Source: UBA11373 sp046714175
Lineage (GTDB): Bacteria > Actinomycetota > Acidimicrobiia > Spongiisociales > UBA11373
Direction of reading: 5' to 3'
Assembly: GCA_046714175.1 (NCBI GenBank)
Contig: JBKKBI010000045.1
Location: 1-64,000 of the forward strand
Length of the DNA: 64,000 bases
Part shown: piece after piece, positions 41,182-51,407 of the stretch
Layout of the letters: each line of letters opens with the position of its first letter
Numbering within the stretch: the stretch's first letter is position 1
The notes under the pieces: model-generated
What the model was told of the DNA's origin: nothing
Database searches by the model: none
The model's input: only the letters and a program-made list of their open reading frames with translations
Position numbers and translations under genes: made by a program

Positions 41182-41528
41182 TCCTCTGCCAGCGCCGCCT
41201 GCACCCATGACAGGACGGTCTCGAACCGGGCTCCTGCCACTGACCCATCCCCGCTCACGACGTAGTCGTGACCGGCCCGTAGCGGGAACCTGAGAACTGC
41301 GGCTCGCAGCCTCCGCTTGACCCGGTTGCGGTGCACGGCGGATCCCGCCGTGCGACCCGCCACGAAGGCGACCCGCGGAACGCCCGGGTCGCCGGCGGCG
41401 GCAAAGACCGTGATCCCGCCGACGCGACGCCGGATCCCGATCCGGCGCACCTTCCCGATGTCGGAGCTCCTCCGGAGCGATTTGTAGGGCGCCGCCCTAC
41501 GCCGAGAGTCGGCGGCGGCCCTTGTCAC
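41178..41528 (-). CDS. rnpA: Ribonuclease P protein component
   Basis: 116 residues. The RNR motif AVHRNRVKRRLRAA and the N-terminal SLRRSSDIGKVRRIG mark the RnpA fold, which assists the catalytic RNA in 5-prime tRNA maturation. GTG 41528 is the only start that keeps the conserved N-terminal segment with a normal length. It lies 32 nt inside the end of rpmH, in another frame. Confidence 0.93.
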   Translation of the reverse strand: MTRAAADSRRRAAPYKSLRRSSDIGKVRRIGIRRRVGGITVFAAAGDPGVPRVAFVAGRTAGSAVHRNRVKRRLRAAVLRFPLRAGHDYVVSGDGSVAGARFETVLSWVQAALAEE

Positions 41529-41631
41529 GACGTGACTTGAGGACGGCGCGTCCGGCCCGCGTCCTCATTCGGAGGCGGAAGCCGTGGCGCCGCTTGCGGC
41601 GTCGGACATTCGGTTGAAACGTGCGCTTCAT
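41497..41631 (-). CDS. rpmH: 50S ribosomal protein L34
   Basis: 44 residues, MKRTFQPNVRRRKRRHGFRL and the basic end RRDKGRRRLSA. It heads the leftward rpmH-rnpA-yidD-yidC-jag operon from a near-consensus promoter at 41669-41697. Its 3-prime end overlaps rnpA by 32 nt. Confidence 0.97.
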   Translation of the reverse strand: MKRTFQPNVRRRKRRHGFRLRMRTRAGRAVLKSRRDKGRRRLSA

Positions 41632-41668
41632 GGAGGGCCCCGAGGAAGAGAGGGTGCGTCGGGGAGCG

Positions 41669-41697
41669 AGGTTACGAACCCTGCCTCCCGTTGTCAA
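41669..41697 (-). promoter_or_regulatory. rpmH operon promoter
   Basis: TTGACA (41692-41697), 17-nt spacer, TAACCT (41669-41674) on the minus strand, 38 nt before rpmH. It shows that TAACCT is a working -10 form in this genome. Confidence 0.85.
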
Positions 41698-41896
41698 AGG
41701 TGGCGCCAGGCTCACCGGCGACAAGACGCGAAGAAACCCACTGGATCGCGAAAGATGGCGCAACGCCGGGTTCGCCCACAGGAGATGTCCACAGTGGGGG
41801 CGAACGCGAAAACCAGACCCGGAAACCGTTGCCCGGCAACGTGTCGACCGCCGCGGCCTTCCGCGTCGGGAGTGGATAAGCCGCGATTTCACCGTC

Positions 41897-41926
41897 TTGT
41901 GGGGCTGCGGAACCGTTTCATATACT
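41897..41926 (+). promoter_or_regulatory. dnaA promoter
   Basis: TTGTGG (41897-41902), 18-nt spacer, TATACT (41921-41926), leaving a leader of about 100 nt before the dnaA GTG. Confidence 0.6.
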
Positions 41927-42032
41927 CGCCCGTCACCGGATGCCCCACCGGTCACTTCCTCGACAGGGTCCGGCGGCGCGCTGGAGCGGTCACCGAGGGG
42001 CGAGAACGGGAAAAGCATCATTCTCCACAGTT

Positions 42033-43448
42033 GTGGACACCACTGTGGAGAACCTCTTGGAAGCGGTCGAGGGAGTGAGGGAGGACGTGGAGGCACATCC
42101 CGCCGCCGGGGACTGGGAACAGTTCCGGCAAATCTTGCGTGGTCGCGTAACGCCCGTCACCTGGCGGGCCTGGTTGGAAAGCCTGGTACTGGAGAGCGGC
42201 GATGGCGCCGCGCTGCGCATCGTCGCCCCCAGCGAATTCCATCTTCGCTGGGTCAACGACAAGTACCGCGAGCTCATCGAGGAGGTGGCGCGGATCGCCT
42301 TCGGAGATGGTGCCGTGGTCGATCTGGCCGCCGCCGACGGGCAGGCGTTCGAGGGGCCGATCGTCGACGACGAACCCGAGCCGGAACCCACACCGGTAAC
42401 CGCTACGGCCCACCCCGAGACCGGGCGCCTGGTGCCCAAGTACTCCTTCGAGAACTTCGTCGTCGGTCAGAGCAATCGCTTCGCCCACGCCGCCGCCATG
42501 GCGATCGCCGAACAGCCCGGGGGCAACTACAACCCGCTGTTCGTCTTCGGCGGTGCCGGCTTGGGCAAGACCCACCTGCTGCAGGCCATCGCCCAGCACG
42601 CTCATGACCTCAACCCCAGGCTCGAGATCATCTATCTCAGCTCGGAGGCGTTCTTCAACCACTTCATCGAGGGGATCCGCAAGAAGCGGATGGACGAGTT
42701 CAAGGCCCGGTATCGCGGGGTCGACCTGCTCCTATTGGACGATGTCCAGTTCCTGGAAGGCAAGGAACAGATACTGGAGGAGTTCTTCCATACGTTCAAC
42801 TCGCTGTACGAAGCCGGCAAGCAGTTGGTGTTCTCCGCCGACCGGCCACCAAAGAGCCTCAGCAGCCTCGAGGATCGCATCCGGAGCCGATTCGAGTGGG
42901 GGCTGACCACCGACATCCAGCCGCCCGATGTGGAGACCCGGTTGGCGATCCTGCGCAAGAACGCCGCCTTCGCCCCCCAGGAGGTGCCGCAGCCCGTGCT
43001 GGGGTTCATCGCCAGCCGCGTCGTCGACAACATCCGCGAACTGGAAGGCGCCCTCACTCGGGTCACGGCATATGCCGCGCTCACCCACCAACCCATCGAC
43101 CTGGAGATGGCCGAGGACGTGCTGCAAGATCTCGGCCCCGCCCACCAGACGGTGCCAATAAGTCCCGGGCGGATCCTTGCGGCCACAGCAGAGTCGTTCG
43201 GGGTCTCGATCGTGGAACTCGAGGGGCCGAGCCGCCGGCAGCCCCTGGCGCGGGCGCGCCAGGTCTCCATGTACTTGTGCCGAGAGCTGACCGACCTCTC
43301 CCTACCCAAGATCGGGGGACTCTTCGGAGGACGCGACCACACCACGGTGATCCACGGAGTGAGCACGGTCGGCAAGCTCATGAAGACCGACCCCACCCTG
43401 TTCGATCGTGTCACTGCCCTGTTGCAAAGTCTGCGGAGAACTTCGTGA
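42033..43448 (+). CDS. dnaA: Chromosomal replication initiator DnaA
   Basis: 471 residues from GTG 42033. Domain I (WEQFRQILRGRVTPVTWRAWLESL) is followed by a short acidic linker and the AAA+ domain with Walker A GGAGLGKTH (173-181) and LLLLDDVQFLEGK. The DNA-binding domain IV has the box-recognition motif GGRDHTTVIHG. DnaA boxes overlap the start codon, so autoregulation is expected. GTG 42045 is an alternative start. dnaN, recF and the gyrase genes follow on the same strand. Confidence 0.97.
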   Translation: MDTTVENLLEAVEGVREDVEAHPAAGDWEQFRQILRGRVTPVTWRAWLESLVLESGDGAALRIVAPSEFHLRWVNDKYRELIEEVARIAFGDGAVVDLAAADGQAFEGPIVDDEPEPEPTPVTATAHPETGRLVPKYSFENFVVGQSNRFAHAAAMAIAEQPGGNYNPLFVFGGAGLGKTHLLQAIAQHAHDLNPRLEIIYLSSEAFFNHFIEGIRKKRMDEFKARYRGVDLLLLDDVQFLEGKEQILEEFFHTFNSLYEAGKQLVFSADRPPKSLSSLEDRIRSRFEWGLTTDIQPPDVETRLAILRKNAAFAPQEVPQPVLGFIASRVVDNIRELEGALTRVTAYAALTHQPIDLEMAEDVLQDLGPAHQTVPISPGRILAATAESFGVSIVELEGPSRRQPLARARQVSMYLCRELTDLSLPKIGGLFGGRDHTTVIHGVSTVGKLMKTDPTLFDRVTALLQSLRRTS

Positions 43449-43636
43449 ACCATCAACAGCCGCGTCGCGGGGGTCGCCCCCCTGTGGATGACTGCCCTCG
43501 CTCGTCCCCAGGCTGGGGGCGGACGAAAGGCACCCCCACTAGGCGCGACGCGATCTTCTCCACAATCCACAGCGTCTACTACTGCAACTGTCTTCTAATT
43601 TCATTCCAAGAGTCGTAGGAGAGAAAGGCCCCCCCT
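43449..43636. other. dnaA-dnaN intergenic region, oriC candidate part II
   Basis: A 188-bp gap with DnaA boxes TGTGGATGA (43483-43491), TTCTCCACA (43556-43564) and CAATCCACA (43563-43571), followed by the most AT-rich stretch nearby (about 43575-43610). In mycobacteria and Streptomyces the origin lies here. Short GC hairpins (43469-43481) precede the boxes. Confidence 0.7.
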
Positions 43637-44716
43637 GTGCGCATCCGAGCCGAACGAGACGATCTCGTCGACGTCCTCAGCCGGGCGGGGCGTGCCGTTG
43701 GGGCGCGCACCGCGCTCCCGATCCTGCAGGGCCTGTTGGTCGAGGTGACAGGCAAGACGATGCGGGTCACCGGTACCGACCTCGATGTCACGGTGCGTAC
43801 CGAACTCGAGGTGGAGGTTCTCTCCGGGGGCACGACCGTCGTGCCGGCGCGGCTGGCTGCCGAAGCCGTTCGCAAACTCCCCCCCGGGGCCGTGACCTTC
43901 CAGGCCGAAGCGGGGGAGATCGAGATCAGCGGCGGGGGGCCGGTGTTTCGCTTCCGCGAATACGCGGCCAGCGACTTCCCCAAGCTGCCGGAACCCGTGC
44001 TCAAGGCCGCCGTGCCCGTCGACGGGGCCGCCTTCGTCGATGCGGTGGCCCAGGTGTCGGTGGCCGCATCCACCGACGACGCGCGGCCTGTGCTCACCGG
44101 GGTGTTCTTCGAGACGGAGTCGGGCCGGTTGCGTCTTGTCGCCACGGACTCCTACCGCCTCGCGGTGCGGGACGTCCCCGCGGTAGAAGCCGCGCTCGCG
44201 GGGTTGGTGCCAGTGCGGGCACTGAAGGAGATCGCTCGTACGGTGTCGGCGGGCAAACTCAAGGTGGCGGTGGGCGACCGCGAGGCCGCTTTTGCCTCGG
44301 ATCGCGGGGTGCTCACAGCGCGGCTCATCGAGGGCAGCTTCCCCAACTACCGCCAGCTGATCCCGGCGACATATCCGAATCGCCTCACCATTCCCCGCCA
44401 GGCACTTCTTGATGCCATCGACCGCGCATCGCTCGTCGCCGAGGATCACATCCCGATCCGTATCACCTTGCAAAAGGGCGGCATCGAACTCAGCGTGACC
44501 CGCCAGGACGTGGGCGGGGAGACCGAACACGTCGCCTCCGAGTACAACGGCGAAGAAATGACGATCGCGTTCAACAGTAGGTACCTCAACGACGGGGTGT
44601 TGGCGATTCCGGAGGAGACCATCGTCCTCGACGTGCTCGACCCGCTCAAGCCGGGTGTGTTGCGCGGAGCCGAGGGCACTGACTTCCTCTATCTGCTGAT
44701 GCCGGTGCGCCTGTAG
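43637..44716 (+). CDS. dnaN: DNA polymerase III beta sliding clamp
   Basis: 359 residues, three tandem clamp domains, starting with RIRAERDDLVDVLSRAGRAVGARTALPILQGLLVEV and ending with the typical LYLLMPVRL. The clamp encircles DNA and tethers polymerase. GTG 43637 is the only start matching the family; a GGAGAGAAAGG stretch lies about 8-18 nt upstream. recF follows after 8 nt. Confidence 0.97.
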   Translation: MRIRAERDDLVDVLSRAGRAVGARTALPILQGLLVEVTGKTMRVTGTDLDVTVRTELEVEVLSGGTTVVPARLAAEAVRKLPPGAVTFQAEAGEIEISGGGPVFRFREYAASDFPKLPEPVLKAAVPVDGAAFVDAVAQVSVAASTDDARPVLTGVFFETESGRLRLVATDSYRLAVRDVPAVEAALAGLVPVRALKEIARTVSAGKLKVAVGDREAAFASDRGVLTARLIEGSFPNYRQLIPATYPNRLTIPRQALLDAIDRASLVAEDHIPIRITLQKGGIELSVTRQDVGGETEHVASEYNGEEMTIAFNSRYLNDGVLAIPEETIVLDVLDPLKPGVLRGAEGTDFLYLLMPVRL

Positions 44717-44724
44717 GAGGGGCG

Positions 44725-45828
44725 GTGCGCCTCTCCTGGATCGAGCTCACAGACTTTCGGTGCCATCACGCGCTGCGGGTGGAACCGGACCCCGAGGTCA
44801 ACGTCTTCATCGGCGACAACGGATCGGGCAAGACCTCGCTCCTGGAGGCCGTCGGGTATCTCGCCACCCTGACGTCCTTCCGTCGTTCACCAGATGCAGC
44901 CCTGATAAGACAAGGCGCCGCGGCGGCACTCGTGCGTGGGTCCTTCGCCGCCGCGGGCGTCGAGACGGTGATCGAAGTCGAGATCCCCGAGGAGGGCCGG
45001 AGGCGGGTCCTGCTCAACGGAAAGCGCGTCACGGGTCGGTCCGCGATCGCCGCAGTAGTCGCTCTGGTGGCGTTTCTTCCCGACGATCTCGACTTGGTCA
45101 AACAGGGTCCGGCCTTCCGGCGCGACTACCTCGATGACCTCGCTGCGCAGATGTGGCCGGGAGCGGCCTCCGAGCAGGCAGACTTCGCGCGAGTGCTGAA
45201 GCAGCGCAACGCTCTCCTGCGCCAGGAGGGACGGAGTGCCGATGCAACGACGTTGGACGCACTCGATGAGACCCTTTGCCGCGAGGGGGGCCGGGTGCTG
45301 GCGCGTCGCCTCGCCGCCGCGGCGCTGATCACATCCCCGCTGCAGAGCCTCTATGCCGAACTGGGCGACGCCCCCGCTGCGATCGGTTTCGACTACGAAG
45401 CCGCCGGGTTGGGACCGCCGCCCGCTGACGCCGGCGCCGATGCCCTGGCCGCACTCTTGGCCCCGGCGGTAGCTGCGGCGCGCCGCCGCGATCAGGAGCG
45501 AGGACTGACGACCGTGGGACCGCATCGTGACGACGTGTCCCTGATGCTCGACGGGCGCGATGCCCGCACGCGCGCCAGCCAGGGGGAACAACGGTCATTG
45601 GCACTCGGGATGCGCCTCGCCGCGTATCGGGCGATCGCGGCGCGTCGGGACACAGAACCGCTGCTTCTCCTCGACGACGTCTTCAGCGAGCTCGACCCGG
45701 GACGCAGCCAACGACTGGTGGAGCGGCTGCCCGGTGGTCAAGTCTTTGTGACCTCGGCACGAAGTGAAGAAGTCCCGCTGGTGGGGACCAGGTGGCGAGT
45801 GCTGCGGAAGGGGGTGGCACGGGAATGA
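44725..45828 (+). CDS. recF: DNA replication/repair protein RecF
   Basis: 367 residues, an SMC-like ATPase. Walker A GDNGSGKT (30-37), TSFRRSPDAALIRQGA, the signature RASQGEQRSLALGMRLA and Walker B LLLLDDVFSELD are present. RecF loads RecA at gaps. GTG start with GGAGG upstream. It overlaps dciA by ATGA. Confidence 0.96.
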   Translation: MRLSWIELTDFRCHHALRVEPDPEVNVFIGDNGSGKTSLLEAVGYLATLTSFRRSPDAALIRQGAAAALVRGSFAAAGVETVIEVEIPEEGRRRVLLNGKRVTGRSAIAAVVALVAFLPDDLDLVKQGPAFRRDYLDDLAAQMWPGAASEQADFARVLKQRNALLRQEGRSADATTLDALDETLCREGGRVLARRLAAAALITSPLQSLYAELGDAPAAIGFDYEAAGLGPPPADAGADALAALLAPAVAAARRRDQERGLTTVGPHRDDVSLMLDGRDARTRASQGEQRSLALGMRLAAYRAIAARRDTEPLLLLDDVFSELDPGRSQRLVERLPGGQVFVTSARSEEVPLVGTRWRVLRKGVARE

Positions 45829-46136
45829 CCGACGACTTGAAACCGATCGGATCCGGATTGGAGCGGCTGTTGCGCGACATGGGAATGCCACGGCTGGTCG
45901 ACATCGCCAGCCTCGCCGACGAGTGGGCCGAAGCGGCCGGGGAGCCATTCGCCGGCCTCTCCCGGCCCGCCTCCTATCGCGCCGGGGAACTGGTTCTGGT
46001 GGTGGCAGATGGGGCGGCCGCCAGCCTCCTCAAGTACCGGATTGGCGACCTGGTGGCACGCCTCGGAGAGCGGTACGGACCGGGTGCGGTGACCTCCGTC
46101 CGGCTCCGGGTCGGGGGGGCGAAAAAGGGCCTCTGA
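45825..46136 (+). CDS. dciA: DUF721/DciA-like helicase-loading protein
   Basis: 103 residues. LERLLRDMGMPRLVDIASLADEWAEAAGEPFAGLSRPASYRAGELVLVVADGAAASLL is the DUF721 KH-like domain. DciA-type proteins bring DnaB to the origin in bacteria that lack DnaC. The gene lies between recF and gyrB as in mycobacteria. No dnaC-like gene is in the window. The ATG overlaps the recF stop. Confidence 0.9.
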   Translation: MTDDLKPIGSGLERLLRDMGMPRLVDIASLADEWAEAAGEPFAGLSRPASYRAGELVLVVADGAAASLLKYRIGDLVARLGERYGPGAVTSVRLRVGGAKKGL

Positions 46137-46146
46137 CCAGGGGTTT

Positions 46147-46152
46147 TACCCT
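46147..46152 (+). promoter_or_regulatory. Possible -10 upstream of gyrB
   Basis: TACCCT in the 167-bp gap before gyrB. TAAGAT at 46186-46191 is a second candidate. Neither has a good -35. Confidence 0.25.
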
Positions 46153-46303
46153 GCCCCAGAGGCCGGATTGTGTCCGCTTCGGGACTAAGATCACATGGAT
46201 GTCGGCAGCAGTTGGTACGGGCTTCGACCCGGTGCCATCCGGTGTCGTACCGAACCCGTTTCACGGTGCGTCCGGATAGGCGCGGCCCGGTCGAAGGAGC
46301 AAG

Positions 46304-48217
<1,914 letters not shown>

Positions 48218-48252
48218 TGACTCGCGACCCGCGACCCGCGACCCGCTCCCCG
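48218..48252. repeat. 7-bp tandem array 10 (CGACCCG)
   Basis: TGACTCG, CGACCCG, CGACCCG, CGACCCG, CTCCCCG. It begins at the base after the gyrB stop codon. Confidence 0.8.
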
Positions 48253-48296
48253 CAAGATCGCGTTACAGCGCTCACTTGGCGTCGGGCTTGGGTCTG

Positions 48297-48331
48297 GCGG
48301 GAAGCGGGTAGCGGGCAGCGGGCAGCCTGCA
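48297..48331. repeat. 7-bp tandem array 11 (GCGGGCA)
   Basis: GCGGGAA, GCGGGTA, GCGGGCA, GCGGGCA, GCCTGCA. It ends exactly at the base before the TTG start of gyrA and occupies the place of the ribosome-binding site. Confidence 0.8.
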
Positions 48332-50770
48332 TTGACTGACGAACAAGACCCGCGGGGGCGGGTCGAGGTGATCGACATCGAGCAGGAGGTCAAGGCCTCC
48401 TTTCTCGAGTACGCCATGTCGGTCATCGTCTCCCGGGCGCTTCCCGACGTGCGCGATGGGCTGAAGCCGGTACATCGCCGCATCCTGTATTCGATGTACG
48501 ACGCCGGGATTCGTCCCGGCACCCCATTCCGCAAGAGCGCCCGCGTCGTCGGTGATGTGATGGGTTGGTTCCATCCCCATGGCGGTGAGGCGATCTACGA
48601 CGCCATGGTTCGTCTCGGCCAGGACTTCGCCAGCCGCTACCCGCTCGTGGAGCCGCAAGGCAATTTCGGCACCGTGGACGATCCGCCGGCGGCGATGCGA
48701 TACACCGAAGCCCGGCTGGAGAAGCTGGCGATGCACTTGCTCGACGGGATCGACGAGAACACGGTCGACTTCGAGGACAACTACTCCGGAGAGCGCCAGG
48801 AGCCGACCGTGCTCCCGGCGCGGTTCCCCAACCTGCTGGTGAACGGCTCGACCGGCATCGCCGTCGGCATGGCCACCAACATTCCGCCGCACAATCTCCG
48901 TGAGGTGATCGACGCCACCCTGCACCTGATCGACAACCCCGACGCCACCGCCGCCGCGCTCACCAAGTTCATCAAGGCGCCGGACTTCCCCACCGGGGGC
49001 TACATCGTCGGCAACAAGGGAGTGCGCGACGCTCTCCTTACCGGGCGGGGGTCGGTAAAGATGCGCGCGGTCGCCGAGATCGAGGAGGTGCGCAAAGGCC
49101 GTACTGCGATCGTGGTGACCGAGATCCCGTATCAGGTGTCACGGGATCGCATCATGGAGAAGATCGCCGAGCTGGTTCGCGACAAGAAACTCACCGGCAT
49201 CGCGGACCTGCGCGACGAGTCCGACCGCAACGGCACCCGGCTGGTCATAGAACTGAAGCGCGACGCGGTGCCCCAGGTGGTGCTCAACCAGCTCTTCAAG
49301 TTCACCCAGCTGCAGGAGAACTTCGGGGTGAACATGGTGGCCCTGGTCGACGGTGTGCCGCATACCCTCAACGTCGCTCAGATGATCGGGTACTACATCG
49401 ATCACCAGATGGTGGTGGTGGAGCGCCGCACCCGCTTCCGCCTCGCCAAAGCGGAGGCCCGAGCCCACATCCTCGAAGGCCTCCTGATCGCCCTGGACAA
49501 TATCGACGAGGTCGTCGAGATAATCCGGAACTCCGCCGACACCGAAGCCGCCCGGGGAACCCTCATGCAGCGCTTCGAGTTGACCGAGATTCAGGCGACC
49601 CACATCCTCGACATGCCGCTGCGCCGCCTCACCGAGCTCGAGACCTCCAAGCTGCGCGAGGAACACGACGAACTGCAGAAGCTGATCAAGTACCTCAATG
49701 GGCTCTTGAAGAGCCCTGCCAAGCGCCGTGCCCTGATCGGCGACGAGCTGCGCGAGATCAGAGAGAAGTTCGGAGATGATCGCCGCAGCCGCATCATCGC
49801 CGACGACGGCGACATGTCCCTCGAAGACCTGATCGCCGACGAGGAAGTGGTGGTCACCGTCACCGCGAACGGGTACTTGAAGGCGGTCAACGCCTCGTCG
49901 TACAAGCGCCAGGGCCGCGGGGGACGCGGGGTCAAGGCCGAGACCCTGCGCGAGGACGATGTGATTCATCACGTGGTGCACACCACGGCCCACGCCTATC
50001 TGCTCTTCTTCACCAATCGGGGCAAGGTGTATCGGATCAAGGCCCACGAGATCCCGCGCAAGGAGCGCACCGCCAAGGGCGTGCTGGCGCAGTCTGTACT
50101 GCCACTCGGTCCCGACGAGGTGATCGAGGCGCTGATCGACACGCGCGACTACGAGACCACCCGTTATCTGGTGATCGCCACTCGTCTGGGCCAGGTCAAG
50201 AAGACCGAGTTCAAGGAGTACGAGAGCCGCAACGCCGCCTTGGTGGCGATCCGTCTCCAGGACGATGACGAGGTGGTGTCGGTGCGCACCACGATGGGCA
50301 AAAACGACGTTCTCATGTTCACCTCGAAGGGATTCGGGATACGGTTCAAGGAGACCGAGCTGCGGGCGATGGGCCGCGACACCCAGGGGGTGAAGGGGAT
50401 CAGGCTGCGCGAGGGCGACCGCGTGGTGTCGGTCACCTCGGACCGCGAGGGCGGCGAGGTGTTGCTGCTCACCACCGGTGGTTACGGCAAGCGCACCAAG
50501 GTCACCGAGTTCCGCCGCCAAACACGGGGAGGAATGGGGGTCATCGCCCTCAAACCGACCCGGGTGCGCGGCACGCTCGCCGCGGGCCGCGCCGTACCCC
50601 CGAACTCAGAAATCTTCGTCACCTCGACCGACGGGGTGGTGATTCGCATCGCCACCGACACCATCTCCCGCCAGAAGCGGGAGGCGGGTGGCGTCAAGGT
50701 CATGAACACCTCCGCCGGCGCCGAGATTTCGGCAGTGGCACTGGTGCCACCGGAAGCGGACGAAGAGTAG
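48332..50770 (+). CDS. gyrA: DNA gyrase subunit A
   Basis: 812 residues. VDIEQE-type start (VIDIEQEVKASFLEYAMSVIVSRALPDVRDGLKPVHRR), catalytic tyrosine 124 in AMRYTE, the coiled-coil arm and a six-blade C-terminal wrapping domain with the GyrA box QGRGGRGVK. The quinolone region reads HPHGGEAIYD (81-90), where most bacteria have D-S or D-A before A-x-Y-D. TTG 48332 fits the family N-terminus, but a 7-bp array replaces any Shine-Dalgarno sequence. Confidence 0.97.
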   Translation: MTDEQDPRGRVEVIDIEQEVKASFLEYAMSVIVSRALPDVRDGLKPVHRRILYSMYDAGIRPGTPFRKSARVVGDVMGWFHPHGGEAIYDAMVRLGQDFASRYPLVEPQGNFGTVDDPPAAMRYTEARLEKLAMHLLDGIDENTVDFEDNYSGERQEPTVLPARFPNLLVNGSTGIAVGMATNIPPHNLREVIDATLHLIDNPDATAAALTKFIKAPDFPTGGYIVGNKGVRDALLTGRGSVKMRAVAEIEEVRKGRTAIVVTEIPYQVSRDRIMEKIAELVRDKKLTGIADLRDESDRNGTRLVIELKRDAVPQVVLNQLFKFTQLQENFGVNMVALVDGVPHTLNVAQMIGYYIDHQMVVVERRTRFRLAKAEARAHILEGLLIALDNIDEVVEIIRNSADTEAARGTLMQRFELTEIQATHILDMPLRRLTELETSKLREEHDELQKLIKYLNGLLKSPAKRRALIGDELREIREKFGDDRRSRIIADDGDMSLEDLIADEEVVVTVTANGYLKAVNASSYKRQGRGGRGVKAETLREDDVIHHVVHTTAHAYLLFFTNRGKVYRIKAHEIPRKERTAKGVLAQSVLPLGPDEVIEALIDTRDYETTRYLVIATRLGQVKKTEFKEYESRNAALVAIRLQDDDEVVSVRTTMGKNDVLMFTSKGFGIRFKETELRAMGRDTQGVKGIRLREGDRVVSVTSDREGGEVLLLTTGGYGKRTKVTEFRRQTRGGMGVIALKPTRVRGTLAAGRAVPPNSEIFVTSTDGVVIRIATDTISRQKREAGGVKVMNTSAGAEISAVALVPPEADEE

Positions 50771-50847
50771 GCCCCGGGCTACCACCCGCTACCCGGTCGA
50801 TCGCAGACACGTCCCGAAGCGATCTTGCGGGAAGCAGAGAGCGGGCC
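50771..50847. repeat. 7-bp tandem array 12, degenerate
   Basis: GCCCCGG, GCTACCA, CCCGCTA, CCCGGTC and, still in the same 7-bp phase, GCGGGAA, GCAGAGA, GCGGGCC. It starts at the base after the gyrA stop codon. Confidence 0.5.
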
Positions 50848-50885
50848 GCGACTTTTGGTTCCACGGCAAACTCCTGACACACCGT

Positions 50886-50891
50886 TACCCT
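50886..50891 (+). promoter_or_regulatory. -10-like hexamer, leaderless DUF3566 gene
   Basis: TACCCT ends 7 nt before ATG 50899. There is no Shine-Dalgarno sequence. Confidence 0.45.
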
Positions 50892-50898
50892 GCTCGCT

Positions 50899-51381
50899 AT
50901 GGCTGTCCAGCGTGTGCGACGGGTGATCCGCAAGTTCGACCCCTGGTCGGTGCTCAAGGTGTCACTGGTGTTCAACGCCGTGATGGCCCTCGTCTTCGTT
51001 CTCGGCACCGTGATCTTCTGGGCGATCTTCGTCAACGCCGGCATCCCGGAGAAGATCAACGAGCTGGCGCTGCTCATCGGGTTGGAGAACGGCATCAACC
51101 TCGAGGGCGCGGTTTACTTCAAGATCGTGGTCCTGCTGGCGGTGGTGGGGACGATCGCGATGACCGGCTTCATCACCCTCGCGTCGGTCGTCTACAACCT
51201 GATCAGCGATCTGGTGGGTGGTGTCGAGGTGATCGTGCTCGAGGAGACCACCGGTCCCATCGTGACTCGGCCGGTGATGTCGTTCGCGGCTGCCAAGGTA
51301 GAACCGAAGCGGAGCATCCTCCCCGGCGCAAAGAAGAAGCCCGCGGAGCCTGCGACAGAAGTCGAGCGGACGGCATCTTGA
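50899..51381 (+). CDS. DUF3566 membrane protein
   Basis: 160 residues. RKFDPWSVLKVSLVFNAVMALVFVLGTVIFW (helix one), an extracytoplasmic loop, and helix two (about 75-105) containing the ASVVYNLISDLVGGVEVIVLEE signature of DUF3566. In actinobacteria this gene regularly follows gyrA and its product contributes to envelope growth or division; mechanism unknown. The lysine/proline-rich C-terminus is cytoplasmic. Confidence 0.92.
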   Translation: MAVQRVRRVIRKFDPWSVLKVSLVFNAVMALVFVLGTVIFWAIFVNAGIPEKINELALLIGLENGINLEGAVYFKIVVLLAVVGTIAMTGFITLASVVYNLISDLVGGVEVIVLEETTGPIVTRPVMSFAAAKVEPKRSILPGAKKKPAEPATEVERTAS

Positions 51382-51390
51382 CCGAGTTTC

Positions 51391-51407
51391 CAGCCGACAG
51401 CCGACAG
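51391..51407. repeat. 7-bp tandem array 13 (CAGCCGA)
   Basis: CAGCCGA, CAGCCGA, CAG. It runs into the stop codon (CTA on the plus strand) of the next gene. Confidence 0.45.

Larger units (their letters stand above)
41632..42032. other. rpmH-dnaA intergenic region, oriC candidate part I
   Basis: A 401-bp gap without a gene. It holds the rpmH and dnaA promoters and near-consensus DnaA boxes: ATGTCCACA (41785-41793), AGTGGATAA (41871-41879), TTCTCCACA (42021-42029). Two more (TGTGGACAC 42032-42040 and TGTGGAGAA 42044-42052) run over the dnaA start. Each differs from a known box by one base. DnaA probably binds here to regulate its own gene and possibly to help open the origin. Confidence 0.65.

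Noticed and set aside
46251..46263. A third parS-like sequence before gyrB (CCGTTTCACGG)
   Set aside because: Only one half matches; the right half lacks GTGAAAC.
46195..46303. Short frame between dciA and gyrB beginning MDVGSSWYGL
   Set aside because: No ribosome-binding site, no family resemblance, and it runs into gyrB out of frame.
50771..50885. tRNA-Ile/tRNA-Ala genes expected after gyrA
   Set aside because: No cloverleaf, TTCGA loop or CCA-like end could be found; the gap holds only a worn 7-bp array and a -10-like hexamer.
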